Shown piece after piece: positions 23,392-34,676 of a stretch of 64,000 nt of DNA (the first letter of the stretch is position 1; each line of letters begins with the position of its first letter). The stretch lies in assembly GCA_949128115.1 (NCBI GenBank), contig OX421963.1, positions 41,709,979-41,773,978 of the forward strand. Reading direction: 5' to 3'. Position numbers and translations under genes: made by a program. Under the pieces are notes generated by a model. The model saw only the letters and a program-made list of their open reading frames with translations. It did no database searches and was not told the origin of the DNA. This DNA is from Anaspis maculata. Its lineage: Eukaryota; Arthropoda; Insecta; Coleoptera; Scraptiidae.

Positions 23392-25212
23392 GTTCTACGT
23401 TCAATTTAGAGAAAAAAGTTACTTCGCAAAATTTTGACTAGACGCTTCGTTTTCGAGATATTTGTATTTGAAACTTTTGAAAACGTTTCAAAATCGCCAC
23501 TTTTCAGGGCCCAAATTTTTTTTTCTGAAAAGCTCCATAGTTGCAGCGGTACGCTAGCAAAATGACCCTGATTCTGCATTTTGTGATACTGCAATGAAAT
23601 TTGGCATATGCAAACTACGTAGAATTTCAAGTGATTTGACCCGCAGCACTCAAAAATTTGTCCATTAGGGGGCGACTGGGGGCCCCTCCAAATTTCAAGA
23701 TGTCAGAGTTTTTACCATGCACCATTCAGTACCGCCCTATCTACTGTACAGGACGTAAACAACTTTGTTCTTGACCATCATAACATTTTTCGTCATGTCA
23801 ATTCCATTCTTCTTACAGAAAAAAATTATTTCTTTGTCTGGTCAACAAGTCGAGAAATATATATTTTTTTGGACTACAAATAGATTGTTGAGTCGTTTTT
23901 GTGTGATCATCGATAAATCCACATCCCCTTGATTCATTTATGAAAACAAAAGTTTTGCTGTTTTATTCTTTAACGAAGGAGTGACCTCAACTTACCATTA
24001 TTTTCAACATTACCTATTTCAGTGTTTTATCCCTAAAAATATGATTATTATTGTACTAACATATAGCTTGGAGTTTTCTTCAACGGTGTGGATGATGATA
24101 CGGCCTCAGATTCCACCTGGAAGCCGTGCATATTAATTTTTCTGCAAGGCCGTCAAATTTGGCATTTTTGATTTTCTACCGGGAGCGGCCAAAATGTCAA
24201 TACACACCACTCCGCCCAAGAGCACCGGTTGCGGTACTTTCGCACCAACTTTCATTTCAGTATCACAAAATGCAAAATTGTTAGGCGTGAATATCGTTTT
24301 CCGCTGGAGCAAACCGGTGCTCTTGGGCGGAGTGGTGTGTATTGACATTTTGGCCGCTCCCGCTAGAAAATCAAAAATGCCAAATGTGACGGCCTTGCAG
24401 AAAAATTATTATGTACGGCTTCCAGGTGGAATCTGAGGCAGTTTCGTCATCCACATCGGTTAAGAGAACTCCAAGCTGTATATTAGTATAACAATAATCA
24501 TACTTACCGGGGTAAAACATTGAAAAAGGTAATGTTGAAAATAATGGTAAGTTGAAGTCACTTCTTTGTTGAAGAATAGCACTGCAAAAGTTTTCTTTTC
24601 ATAAATGGGTCAAGGGGATGCGGATTTATCGATGATCGCACAAAAACTACCCAACAATCCATTGGTGGTCCAAAAAAAATATTATTTTCCAATTTGTTGA
24701 CCAGGCAAAGAAATTTTTTTTTCTATAAGAAGAATGAAATTGACATGACGAAAAATGCTATGATGGTCAAGAACAAAGTTGTTTAGGCCCTGTACGGTAG
24801 ATAGGGCGGTACTGAATGGCGCATGGGAAAAATTCAGACATCTTGAAATTTTGAGGGGCCCCCAGTCGCCTTCTAATGGACAAATTTTTGAGTGCTGCGG
24901 GTCAAATCACTTGAAATTTTATGTAGTTTGCATATGCCAAATTTCATTGCAGTATCACAAAATGCAGAATCAAAAAGCGTACCGCTGCAACTACCATGTT
25001 TTTTAGCAAAAATGATAGTTTATCAACTTGAAACACCTATAAAACTTATTTCAGTCAAGAAATCTTGAATTTTCTAGAATATTAATTTTCAAGGCCTTGA
25101 AAGTGGTGTTTTCGAGATATTCAACGAAGTTTCAAACCCAAATATCTTGAAAATGAAGCCTTCAGTCAAAATTTTGCAAGAGTAACTTTTTCCCCTAAAT
25201 TGAACGTAGAAT
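23392..25212. repeat. Giant imperfect palindrome LIR4
   Basis: Arms of about 0.85-0.9 kb with a loop near 24235-24315. Mirrored pieces: GTTCTACGTTCAATTTAG (23392) against its complement ending 25212; GCGGTACGCT (23548) against AGCGTACCGC (24978); ACCGCCCTATCTACTGTACA (23731) against its near complement at 24786; TTTTGGCCGCTCCCG and the near-perfect CACCACTCCGCCCAAGAGCA (24206) against TGCTCTTGGGCGGAGTGGTG (24319). The inner 100 bases of each arm are almost identical, which argues for recent formation or gene conversion. TATACAGGTGTCCC lies at 23051 outside the left arm. Confidence 0.88.
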
Positions 25213-25259
25213 TCAATTTTTTTGCATGAAATATTTTTCTTGGGAAATCGCGCTCGTAC

Positions 25260-25470
25260 TGAACTTTCTCGGCTATTTTACACTGTTCCATTGATCACCC
25301 TGTAGCAACCTTATGAAACACTGTACGTATTTGACGTGATCAAGACATGAAAATGGAAGATTGGGCAATTAAACACTGAAAACCGATATGAAATCGCTTA
25401 CGGAAATCAAAAGTTATGATGATTTTGGAAATCGTCTGAATTTGCTTGTCCCCTAGATTCTTTTGATGTG
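25260..25470 (-). repeat. Module shared with the ends of LIR2
   Basis: CTGTTCCATTGATCACCCTGTA, and further on AGATTGGGCAATTAAACACT and AATCAAAAGTTATGATG, align in order with 8340-8480 in the right arm of LIR2 (CTGTTCATCACCCTGTA, AGATTGGGCTATTCAGTACT, AATCAAAAGTTATAGCG). It is a single, unmirrored copy here. Confidence 0.55.
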
Positions 25471-25479
25471 TGTAGTTCC

Positions 25480-25545
25480 GACAGACGTTAAACACACAGG
25501 CACCCTTGACCCATCCAATTTATGAACTCTCGGTGCAATTGAACA
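25480..25545 (+). repeat. Single arm of the 43.6-44.0 kb MITE family
   Basis: CAGGCACCCTTGACCC followed by ATTTATGAACTCTC-like sequence, with GACAGACGTT upstream, matches the right arm at 43929-44000. No partner arm is evident nearby. Confidence 0.5.
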
Positions 25546-25552
25546 TTCAAGA

Positions 25553-26886
25553 ATATCGCTGTACTAGAATGATAGTAAGACAACTTGAAAAACATAGTTT
25601 CGAGTAATCGCCACTTGAACATTTCAGAAGAACGAAAAACACTCTTCTTCTCGAAATTTCGGAGATTTTTTTAATTTTTCAATTGTATTATATCGCTCCT
25701 GATAGACCTGTGAGGAATTCATTATGAAATCACGTTTACTCTTCGAGAAAAAAATCAAAAAGTGAACATATCCTTGTATATCGCTAGAAATGATGGTTCT
25801 GTTGGAAGTTGTCCGTTTTTTTCATGTGAGTTATCCTACTATTCGTCAGGAATTCGTAGAGTGATTTTAAATTTATCCCCCTTTTTTTTCAAGTTGTCCG
25901 AGTATTGCACAGTAAGCATAGCCTGGTTCAACATATTTTTCATAGTTATCCTTAAGTATTGTATGACATGGAATAAGCCCATTAGTTTTTGGCTGTCATC
26001 TGACAAATAGAAGTGTCACTATCAGAAACTGAAAATTCATTTGGAAGTCCTTGAAAAACTGTATTCAGAATAGTAGATAGTGTTTCGGTAACTGTCGTGT
26101 GTCAAATATTGGAAAATGTCAAAGTTCATAACTTTGTCATTCAATTTTTCAAGAGTTTTCATCAAACATTTCATCCTGTGAACCGATTTTCACGATTTCT
26201 TTTACTTTTGGCAGTCTTGGCCATAGCTATAACCAATATACGTCTGCCTGCGCATCTATCCATCGTTTTGGTTCAGTTTTACCCAATACAAACTCACCTG
26301 TGGATAACGAAATCATGGCAATGTACATTAGAGATAAGTTTAAATTATTAAGTCATTTCAAACAATTCACAGAACATTTCTGGTCAAATAGTGGGACAAC
26401 TTGGAGAAAAGTAAGATATTTAACAAACGCATGAGGGTATGTTTTGTGCAATAGTGAGTTAAAATGAAATATCTGAAGACTTCCATTGAATCAGTTGTTT
26501 TTTTGGTATAAGAGTGAGATATCTTTCACAGTAAAATACTAAGATAACATGAAAAACAAGGACAACTTGAAATTTCCAAATCAGATTTGTCGCAAAATTG
26601 GGACATGTTGAAATGTCTTCGTATTATACCAGAAGGCAAGATCAAATTCGATCTATTTCTCAGTAGAAGAAATAGAACATTTTGAGATGTCCGAGTATTA
26701 GACCATAACTGTTTGAAAAACAGATAATTATAACAGTGAGATATTCATTTTTTATGTACTTCCATGATGATTCTGAGTAATTCGATTTTTTTACCAGGTA
26801 GAGAATAGCTTGGCGCTATAGATTTTGAATTAATCCGAAAATCAGGAATTTGAAGTTATCTTACTATCATTCTAGCACAGCGATAT
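25553..26886. mobile_element. 1.33-kb TIR element, non-coding
   Basis: Terminal inverted repeats of about 37 bases: ATATCGCTGTACTAGAATGA (25553) and TCATTCTAGCACAGCGATAT (26867-26886), continuing with TAGTAAGACAACTT against AAGTTATCTTACTA. The interior has no transposase-like frame. It contains repeated words such as AAGTTGTCCGAGTATTGCAC and GATGTCCGAGTATTAGACC. Within it, 25970-26200 matches 42030-42250. It is probably a non-autonomous DNA transposon. Confidence 0.65.
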
Positions 26887-26960
26887 GTATGGAACAAAAT
26901 ATCGCTTTGGTGTCCACCGCGCTCCCTCTGGCAGACCTCCGCACGTCGCACTGCATTTTT

Positions 26961-28202
26961 AGCGCATTTTCGTAGGAAATACGCTATTATAGCCGCGCTT
27001 TGATGTCTGTCCGTCTTGTAGTTGAACTCCTCCTAAACGAAACGTCGTAGCGGTATCGGGTTTTTTTTGCAAATTAATGCTGATTGTCTGCGGATGGGAA
27101 CAGGCACAAAAAATATTTGGTCAGACCGCACGATTGCAAGAAAAAAAATTAAAATGTCTAAAAAGTCGGTATTCAACGCTACGGTGTGAACTTCTGCATC
27201 GAGGAATCTTGTGAACCGTTCTAGATACATGCATACATGCAGCGAATGAAATATGCGGAAATTGATAGATACATATTTAGTGGAAGAATCATTTTGATTC
27301 GAGGAGCTTGTGGTGTGGTTAGTTAGTGCGTTCGACTACCACTCCAGAGGTCGCGGGTTCGATCTCCGCCGGGGACGGATTTTCGGCCTCGAAAACAAGC
27401 TCCTTGGTTTAGTTTGAATGCTTGCTAAATGCAAGACGCGCCGTGTGTCGCATAGCACGTAAAATACGAACCATGGTGCCGACCCCATGCGATGTTGGTG
27501 GTCGTTAAAAATCCCTACCCTGTGTTGGACACACAGGGGTTCGGCAAAATTTCCGGTATAGTGGAGGAAAGCATTCACCGGCGTCGGTGTTAGGCCTCGT
27601 TGCGGAAATAGGCCGACGTTAAATAAACGAATGAAAAAAAAATTTTGATTCCTTTTTTGCAATAGAAGATATAATTTTTTTAAGAAAAGGTTTCGCTCCG
27701 CGATTCCCCATTTGTCGGTATTTAACGCTACTACAGTGTGAACTTCTACATCGAGGAATCTTGCAAACTGTTCTAGATACATGCATACATCCAGCAAACG
27801 AAAGATGCAGAAAGAAATAAAGAAATTTTTCGTGAAAAAAATAACCTGATTGATTCATTCTCAAGGATGATATCTCTATTTTTATGCGGAATCTGAACTT
27901 ATGCACTTATGCGAATGCGATTTTCAAGTCGCGGCGCTACGCTGCGGTTCAACAAGCTGCTTCTGGCTCCGTGCTTGTGATCGATATAGGTATGATTCTT
28001 ATTTATAGGCTATTTTCTAGTTTTGGTTGATGTCATTTTGTTGTTTTCATTTATTATTGACTACTCGTCTTTTCATAAAGATTGATGATTTCTTGTGGTA
28101 GTTTTGAGACAACCTGTTTACAGATAACAGAGTGAACAGCGTACTCATCCGCACTCCGAAAATGCGCTCATAGAATCACCCCCGTGAGGACTTTGCTACT
28201 TG
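26961..28202 (+). mobile_element. HINE copy 4, containing a SINE
   Basis: Starts TTTTT then AGCGCATTTTCGTAGG. Ends with GAAAATGCGCT (28158-28168), a CACCCCCGTG hairpin and CTTTGCTACTTG followed by TT, the same end plan as the copies at 5288, 55105 and 60604. Inside are a direct duplication (about 27167-27260 and 27714-27810; shared strings GTCGGTATT, CATCGAGGAATCTTG, TCTAGATACATGCATACAT) separated by a complete SINE. It belongs to a different subfamily from the TCTG-rich copies, with its 5' part shared with 37555-37740. At both ends it is flanked by sequence reading like a mariner transposase, so it probably inserted into that gene. Confidence 0.65.
27301..27641 (+). mobile_element. Complete tRNA-derived SINE with target duplications
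   Basis: About 341 bases. A tRNA-like head has an A box (TGGTTAGTTAGTGCG) and a B box (GGTTCGATCTC, 27356-27366). A body without coding potential follows, with GTGTTGGACACACAGGGGTT and GGCCTCGTTGCGGAAATAGG. The tail is AAATAAACGAATG plus an A run. It is flanked by the perfect 10-base duplication ATTTTGATTC at 27291-27300 and 27642-27651. It depends on RNA polymerase III promoters in the head and on LINE machinery for movement. The intact duplication suggests a fairly recent insertion into the HINE. Confidence 0.9.
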
Positions 28203-28530
28203 TTCATAACGTTTTCACACAAGCCTGGCTCTATGTTAGCGAAAGCAGAGCGTATGTTTTCCTTAAGGTGCTCAAGGGTTTGCGGGTCATTACTCATTGG
28301 TGTAAACTTTGGACTTGAGGTAACCCCAAAAGTACAAGAACGAGTCCAATGGGGTTAAGTCACATGATCTTGGGGGCCAGTATACATCACCGTTTTTTGA
28401 AATCACATGGTTGGGGAACATTGCTTTGATCAAATCCATTGTTTCACGAGAAGCGTGAGGAGTAGCTCCGTCCTGTTGAAACCACATATCGAGGGCTTCA
28501 CGGCAGTACCTCGTAACTGAAAAATCAAAC
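28203..28530 (-). pseudogene. Mariner/Tc1-type transposase pseudogene, C-terminal part
   Basis: The minus strand gives CREALD, MWFQQDGATPHASRETMDLI and VISKNGDVYWPPRSCDLTPLD, then SFLYFWGYLKSKVYTNE and a stop. A short frame change (a duplicated AATGA-like string) lets the protein resume as NDPQTLEHLKENIRSAFANI and EPGLCENVMN, ending exactly at the HINE boundary. The middle and third acidic residues (QQDG and CDL) are present. The N-terminus is missing. Across the HINE, 26955-26888 on the minus strand could supply the last codons (RSARGSAVDTKAIF), but that is tentative. Confidence 0.8.
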
Positions 28531-28596
28531 TTTTTACATCAGGAGTGCAAAAACAACTGATTTAAAGTCCGGGAATAGTACAGAAAATTACGATAT

Positions 28597-28905
28597 TGTT
28601 ACGTTCGAGGGTTCGATTATAATTGAGACTATCGTTTTAAAACACACACTGTTTATTACTGGGTACTACAATAAATACACGACAACAATTATTCACTTGG
28701 AAATATCACAGATTACTATTCGCTTCCTATCGTACTAGATCGCTCCCAATTCAATACTGACTGTCTAGGCCGAGGACAGTGCTTTATATACCCTCCGACT
28801 AGCCTTCTCGAGCTTTCCATCGTCTTTCAGCAAATTCCACTGTGACCCGGCATACGATTTCTAGGCGACTCCCGAATAATCACACACCTTTCGCGTGCTT
28901 CCCGT
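28597..28905 (-). mobile_element. Solo or partial LTR, same family as 47.1-47.4 kb
   Basis: Read on the minus strand it has a TATATAAAG promoter box (near 28785), AATAAACAGTGTGTGTTT as poly-A signal region and the end CGAACGTAACA. These align in order with the LTR at about 47085-47437 (GTATGCCGGGTCAC / ATATGCCGGGTCAC, TAATAAACAGTGTGTG, TACGTAACA). No internal coding sequence flanks it. Its 5' end abuts palindrome LIR5. Confidence 0.7.
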
Positions 28906-28907
28906 GT

Positions 28908-31076
28908 TAGTGGGGGGGTTAACGGAATGGTCTGTGCATTTTGTGATCAAAGCATGAAATTTGGCACACTTGTTCAGAAGACCCTCCTTCGCAATTCCAG
29001 ATGTGGCGCCACGCGAGATTTTGCGCCAGAAACACTGTATTGCGGTTAATATACCTGCTAGGGGTAAATTCTGCAAAAATGGTTCCTGGCCGGTATCTGG
29101 TACCGCAGTCGGTATTTTTTAGTTCTGTTTAGTTAAAACTACATGTAGAAATGAGTGAGGAGTACATTTTCACAAGCAAAGTTCCAAATGCTGCCTTAAT
29201 ACGTTGTTTTAATACATTTCAAGGCCAACTTTGTTTTAGTACAGGAAACATGGTAAAAAAAAAGCCAAAACCTCGGCAAAGATATTAACGTCCTGGAAAT
29301 TTCATATTCTGTCCAGAATTATGTGCCCTACTACATATCTAAAATTGCCAAAAATCGCACTTCGAAGCTTCGAGTTATTGGAGGGAGGGTAAAAAGTTGC
29401 AACTCAAAATGAAAGGTATAGAACCCGATGGAACCCGTCAATCTAATGGATGCAAATACGTCGTAGTTCGACGCATCACAACCAGTTGATACAATTTTGG
29501 CACAAAAAGTGTCGATCATTGTTGAAGGGGGGTCGTGGGGAAGGGCGAAACTCGGCTGGGTGGCTCTTTTCCTTCCTGGGCCATGAAGAATCGATCACGA
29601 CAAGATTGGTATCTTTTCCGACTAAATTCAATGTCCTGAACTTGAATCCGATGTGTAAATTTGAATAAAAACAAGTTCGAACAAGTTAACTTCAGAAAAC
29701 CTGTTTTTTCTTTGACAATTCTCACAAAACTTTTTTTTACTGATAGAGGTATTCATCTTTGAAAACATCTCAGAGGTCATTAGACTAAACTGTATTCTTC
29801 ACGAAAATCATCCATTCGATCTGTAACTTTGTTTTTCGAGGTAGGAAAAATCGATTCGAACTTGAGTCGGCACTGCCCGGCGTCTACTAATGACCAGAAC
29901 ACTACAGCATACACCTTCAAGTAATAACTCAATACCCTGCATTACGATTCATGACAATTTTGTTCATGTTATAGGAAATTCAGTTCTGCACAGATCCTCA
30001 AACTTTCAAAGATGAGTTATAATTTTTCAGATAGTTTGGGCTATTTTAATTTAAAGATGCATGGTGTAATGTTCTGGTCAGTAGTAGACGACGGGCTGTG
30101 CCGACTAAAGTTCAAATCGATTTTTTCTATCTCGAAAAACAAAGTTACAGATCGATTGGATGATTTTCGTGAAGAATACAGTTTAATCTGATGGCCTCTA
30201 AAATATTTTCAAAGATGAATGCCTCTAGCAGTAAAAAAAAGTTTTGTGAAAATTGTCAAAGAAAAAACAGGTTTTCTCAAGTTAACTTGTTTGAACTTGT
30301 TTTTGTCCAAATTCATACATCGGATTCAAGTTCAGGACATTGAATTTAGTCGGAAAAGATACCAATCTTGTCGTGATCGATTCTTCATGGCCCAGGAAGA
30401 AGAAGAGCCACCCAGCCGAGTTTCGCCCTCCCCCGCGACCTCCCTTCAACAATGATCGACACTTTTTGTGCCAAAATTGTATCAACGGGATATGATGCGT
30501 CGAACTACGATGTATTTGCATCCATTGGATTGACGGGTTCCATCGGGTCCCATACCTTTAATTTGGAGTTGCAATTTTTTACCCCCTCTCCAATAACTCG
30601 AAGTCTCGGGGTGCGATTTTTAACAATTTCAGATATGTAGTAGAGCACTTAATTCTGAACAGAATATCAAATTTTCAGGACGTTCTTATCTTTGCCGAGG
30701 ATTTGGCAATTTTTTTACCATGTTTCCTGTACTAAAACAAAGTTGGCCCTTAAATGTATTAAAACAACGTGTGAAGGCAGCATTTGGAACTTTGCTTGTG
30801 AAAATGCACTCCTCACTCATTTCTACATGTAGTTTTAGCTAAACAGAACTAAGAAATACCGACTGCGGTACCAGAGACCGGCCAGGAACCATTTTTTGCA
30901 GAATTTACCCCTGGCAGGTATATTAACCGCAATACAGTGTCTCTGGTGCAAAATCTTGCGTGGCGCCACATCTGGAATTGCGAAGGAGGGTCTTCTGAAC
31001 ACGGATGCCAAATTTCATGCTTTTATCACAAAATGCACAGATCATTCCATTTTTGGCCGTTAACCCCGCCACTATG
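28908..31076. repeat. Giant imperfect palindrome LIR5
   Basis: Arms of about 1.08 kb meeting near 29.99 kb with almost no loop, the longest in the window. Mirrored pieces: TGGCGCCACG (29004) against CGTGGCGCCA (30959); AACTACATGTAGAAATGAGT (29136) against its complement (30815); TTGGTATCTTTTCCGACTAA (29607) against its complement (30342); GACCAGAACACTACAGCAT (29891) against its near complement (30058-30084). The inner 0.75 kb of each arm is homologous to LIR3. A motif reading GGATACAGGTGCTC inward lies outside the right arm at 31191-31206. Confidence 0.9.
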
Positions 31077-31209
31077 TGTTCCTGGATGCTAGTCAGGAGA
31101 GTGTTGTTGTGCCACAACAGATCATTCTTACTATTCTTTCTGATCCTTAACGTATCAGTAGCAATGTGGTAAAAGAAATGACTCAACTTCGAGAGCACCT
31201 GTATCCTCA

Positions 31210-32255
31210 TGGAGAGCTTGAGCTTCATCCAAGTGATAACTTGCTATGACGTAAAAATAAAATCTTGAGTGATCAGCGGCGTAATCAAATCAAAATAATG
31301 CAAAGTACCTACTAGTTGACCAAGTTAGATTGGTTCGGCTCCGAACGCTGGGTAGTGGCGTTATAATATTCTGTTTCTCATTCAATTCCAATTTCAGTTA
31401 TCCGACATCTCTAAATCGCATTAATTAATTAGTATACAAGGTGTCCCGAATCCGATAATTTCCCTGTCTCGCACCCCAACTTCATTACAGCGTTCCACTT
31501 TACCGCTTCACGCGCGCAGAACGTCTTGCGGGAATGGCGTGCATGAACTGGCTGGACCGGACCGTCTGGACTGCTGATGTCGGACGTTTTATTTATCACG
31601 AGAAGCCAGCATCAGCACCCCCGTAGCATCCAGAGAGAGCTCGAAGGAGTCGAGACCCCTTTCGGAACAAAGCTACTGGACCGATCATAACCGGGGCCGG
31701 TATCCGAAACACGTTCAATCTTCAATAATGTCATAACGGCATCAGGTCGTGCCTGACCGATAAGCTCATCTCCAAGATTCCACCGACTTCTGGTGATCGT
31801 GTTCGCCGACCCGAGGCGTGCTAGGCGTCAATACGTGACGACGCTTGCTTCATGCTGACGCTATGCCGAGCGCCATGGGAGACGTCCTTCAGCCATATAG
31901 CGCGAGCTGACTGAGAGCTGACATAACCGACACCCGATCTCCCACTGATATCACCCCAATAACACACAAATAGTTTATCTCTCTGGGATTTCAACAAGAT
32001 TGACGTAATACACAACACAGCTTGGTGGAAAAACCTTCCCTTCAATTTGTTTACAGCTTGTCCCCGATCGGATTGGATAGTCGAGCAGGGCCGTGTTGAT
32101 GTATCCACGACCTGTGCATCACGCACAGTAGAAAAGTATAACACACCGAGAGGGTTAGTGTGTCCATATTTCTCACCAACCCTGCATTTTTTTTATGAAA
32201 GTATGAAATTCAAACAGTAGAAATCTATCCATACTTACAATGATGAGTATTTTAA
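31210..32255. other. GC-richer unassigned stretch
   Basis: 31.44-32.15 kb is more GC-rich than its surroundings and follows TATACAAGGTGTCCCGAATC (31434). Open segments with stops occur in all frames; one reads RELEGVETPFGTKLLDRS. It may be a decayed element coding region. I do not recognise it. Confidence 0.25.
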
Positions 32256-32431
32256 GACGAAATGTCAAGTGAACTACTCAAAATTCAAGCAACACTTTCT
32301 AAATTACGATTCCAAAAATCGCTATTCATGTTTCGCCTGAAACAGGGATAAACACATTGGGAATCGTAATTTGGAGAAGTTGCTCAAATTTCGAGGAACT
32401 GAGAACTGAGTAGTTCACTCAACATTTCATC
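32256..32431. repeat. 176-bp hairpin MITE
   Basis: GACGAAATGTCAAGTGAACT (32256) mirrors AGTTCACTCAACATTTCATC (32412-32431), followed inward by CTCAAAATT...GAGCAACTT-type pairs and GATTCC/GGAATC near the tip. It is non-coding. Confidence 0.75.
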
Positions 32432-32682
32432 TGACAGTTCTTTACTCCTTCGAATTTGTTCAAATCCAGACTTCACGTCTCGCTTAATTTTCATGGAAAA
32501 GGAATGGAAGGGGTTGAGAGGGCCTTGAGAATTGCAAAAGTTTTATTGTAAACCACCATTATCAAATATCCTCATCGCTACATCGATCAATTATTGAAAA
32601 GTGCCTAATATTTAGTCCGGGCACTTGAGCGCTATTTGTGATAGCTGTATAAAAATTATTTAGTTCGAATAGGTGTAAAGAA

Positions 32683-34676
32683 TTAGGCATTTCCATTGAC
32701 GTCACAGCAGTGTTGCCAACTGTCCAGAATTGCCCGCCAAATTTGAACCAAATAATGTTCGGGGACAACCGAACTACAGGGCGCTTATGGAGTTCCAGTA
32801 TCTGCATTTTTTTCCACGGCTACCTTTTTGAGTTTGAGTTTGAAACTTTTGTATTAAGTTCAAAGCAATGTCCTTAATGCGCCTGCAAAATAACTTTTCG
32901 TCGAAAAGTGTGTTTCTTGTGAAAAAGCAAGCCAAACATGTTAGGTTACCTGCACAGGGTAGTGGTGAAAATTCATATTTTCCGACGAAATTGGGTCTGG
33001 ACTTTGCCACCAAACTTCACCTGAATGTTGGGGGTTTACATTCCTGGCATTGCTGGAGCGATATGACTTGTGAGGGACTAGGTATGTACCTCTTTGGTTC
33101 GTGCTTCCCAATCACCCAAATACTTGAGGCCCAGCTTTTACTGCTGGATTAAAGGATCAAACAATAGTTTTAGTCAATATTTCATATTTTAAAAGTGCAG
33201 GAATGTCTTCGGTCAACTTCGGTTGTAGAATATGGACAGAGGCAAAACATGGAAGTTTAACTCGAACAGCTGTTCGGCCACCGAAGATGTCTTCGGTCAC
33301 CGGAGCCCTCCTTGGCAGAAATTTTACACCTGATTCAACAATGTTTAATTTTCAATTACAACTTGATTGTGTCAAGATACATTTCTTGAGAATACAAATA
33401 TTTATTGTTCTATTGAGGATTCAAGGTTCCAAATTGTGGTCGACGTAGCAATTCCTCAGTCCGTAGAATTTCCCATTTTTAGATTGCCGAAGGCCACAAT
33501 TTTTGACACAGGTACTTCCTGAAACTAGAGAGGCTTAGCAACAGATCATTTTATGCAAACATCATAACTGTATCACAGCAATTTAGTTACCCATCCTTAT
33601 CGTTATCCGTACAACCTCCATATATTTTTTCAAGTTTATTCCTTCCTTCCTCTTTTCCATTTCTTAGCGCTTTGGGACACTTTCTGTGATACTTCGTACT
33701 TCCATTTTTTCCTCAAAAAAAGATTCACTTCCATTTTTTCCTCAAAAAAAAGATTCAACTACTCCAACCCAACTTTCACGTCCATTGAGCCCTCTACATT
33801 TCTAGCCATGCTTTCTCCATTGCTTTCACAAGCCTGGATGTTTGAATTAACAATAATTTCCATTTTCTAATTCACTGTAGTTGTAATATTCGCTGTGATA
33901 TAAGCACATGTGAACCAGATGGGATCGGCTCTGAGCTCGGCTCCGGGTGTCTTCCGATGACTCGTACACCGTACACCTTGCTTGACAATCTTGAATTTTC
34001 AGTTGATGGCTTCATCGCGTCAAGACACATTGCTTAATAAATCCAGAAATTTCTTCTCATAAGCAGGATTTGAGGTAAAATTGTGGTCAACTTAGAAATT
34101 CCTTGGTCGCTGGATTTTCCCATTTCGAGATCGCCACAGGTCACAGTTTTTGCCACAGCCATACTTTCTGAAATCAGAAGGGCGCTTAGCAATCGATAAT
34201 TTGTAAAATCATCTCACATTTATTCTGTATTCCAACAATTTATTCAGCTTTTTACCTTATCGGCAGGATAATAAACTGGCATATTTTCTCCTTCCCAGAT
34301 GTCTTTGAGTTGCATTTCTTGGCACTTTGAAATACTTCCTGAGATGCTCTTTCCTTCCAAGAGTCCAGTTTTCCGAAAAAGCCACGGATTTTTTTTCTTT
34401 TTTCGACAAAAGAGATTTAGGCACTCCACCAAACTTTCTTGTTTATTGAGCTATTTAGGTCAATACACTTCCAACTGTCGGTATTGATCGAAACTCCGCA
34501 GTTTTGTGAATAATTACCACGCACAAACTTGCTTCCTAAGTTATCCAAAATCTCAAAAAAGTACTTTTGTTCCATTCATTCTAACGCGGGTTGTTCCCGA
34601 ACACTTTTTTTGAGGTTATAAATTCAACTAGGTTGGCAACACTGACGAGCTCGTGACGTCATGTGGAAATGCCTAA
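32683..34676. mobile_element. 2-kb TIR element with internal duplication
   Basis: Ends are TTAGGCATTTCCATTGACGT (32683) and ACGTCATGTGGAAATGCCTA (34656-34675). The mirror continues discontinuously through CAGTGTTGCCAAC and TGTTCGGG/CCCGAACA over about 100 bases. The interior is built from two diverged direct copies offset by about 648 bases (33366-33690 and 34014-34345), sharing TGTGGTCGACGTAG-like and GGCTTAGCAA strings. Short frames inside (such as 32868-33152) show no transposase motif. It is likely a non-autonomous DNA transposon carrying a tandem duplication. Confidence 0.6.
33366..34345 (+). repeat. Diverged direct duplication (offset ~648 bp)
   Basis: AATTGTGGTCGACGTAG (33432) and AATTGTGGTCAACTTAG (34080); GAATTTCCCATTTTTAGA and GATTTTCCCATTTCGAGA; ACTTCCTGAAACTAGAGAGG and ACTTTCTGAAATCAGAAGGG occur in the same order. 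A young 30-base duplication (CTTCCATTTTTTCCTCAAAA, 33700 and 33731) lies in the first copy only. Confidence 0.7.

Noticed and set aside
23392..25212. Several 60-90 codon frames inside the palindromes as genes
   Set aside because: They occur as mirror pairs on both strands because of the palindrome, with no protein motifs; the same applies to the other palindromes.
27301..27375. Functional tRNA gene
   Set aside because: It is the head of a 341-base SINE with A-rich tail and flanking 10-base duplications.
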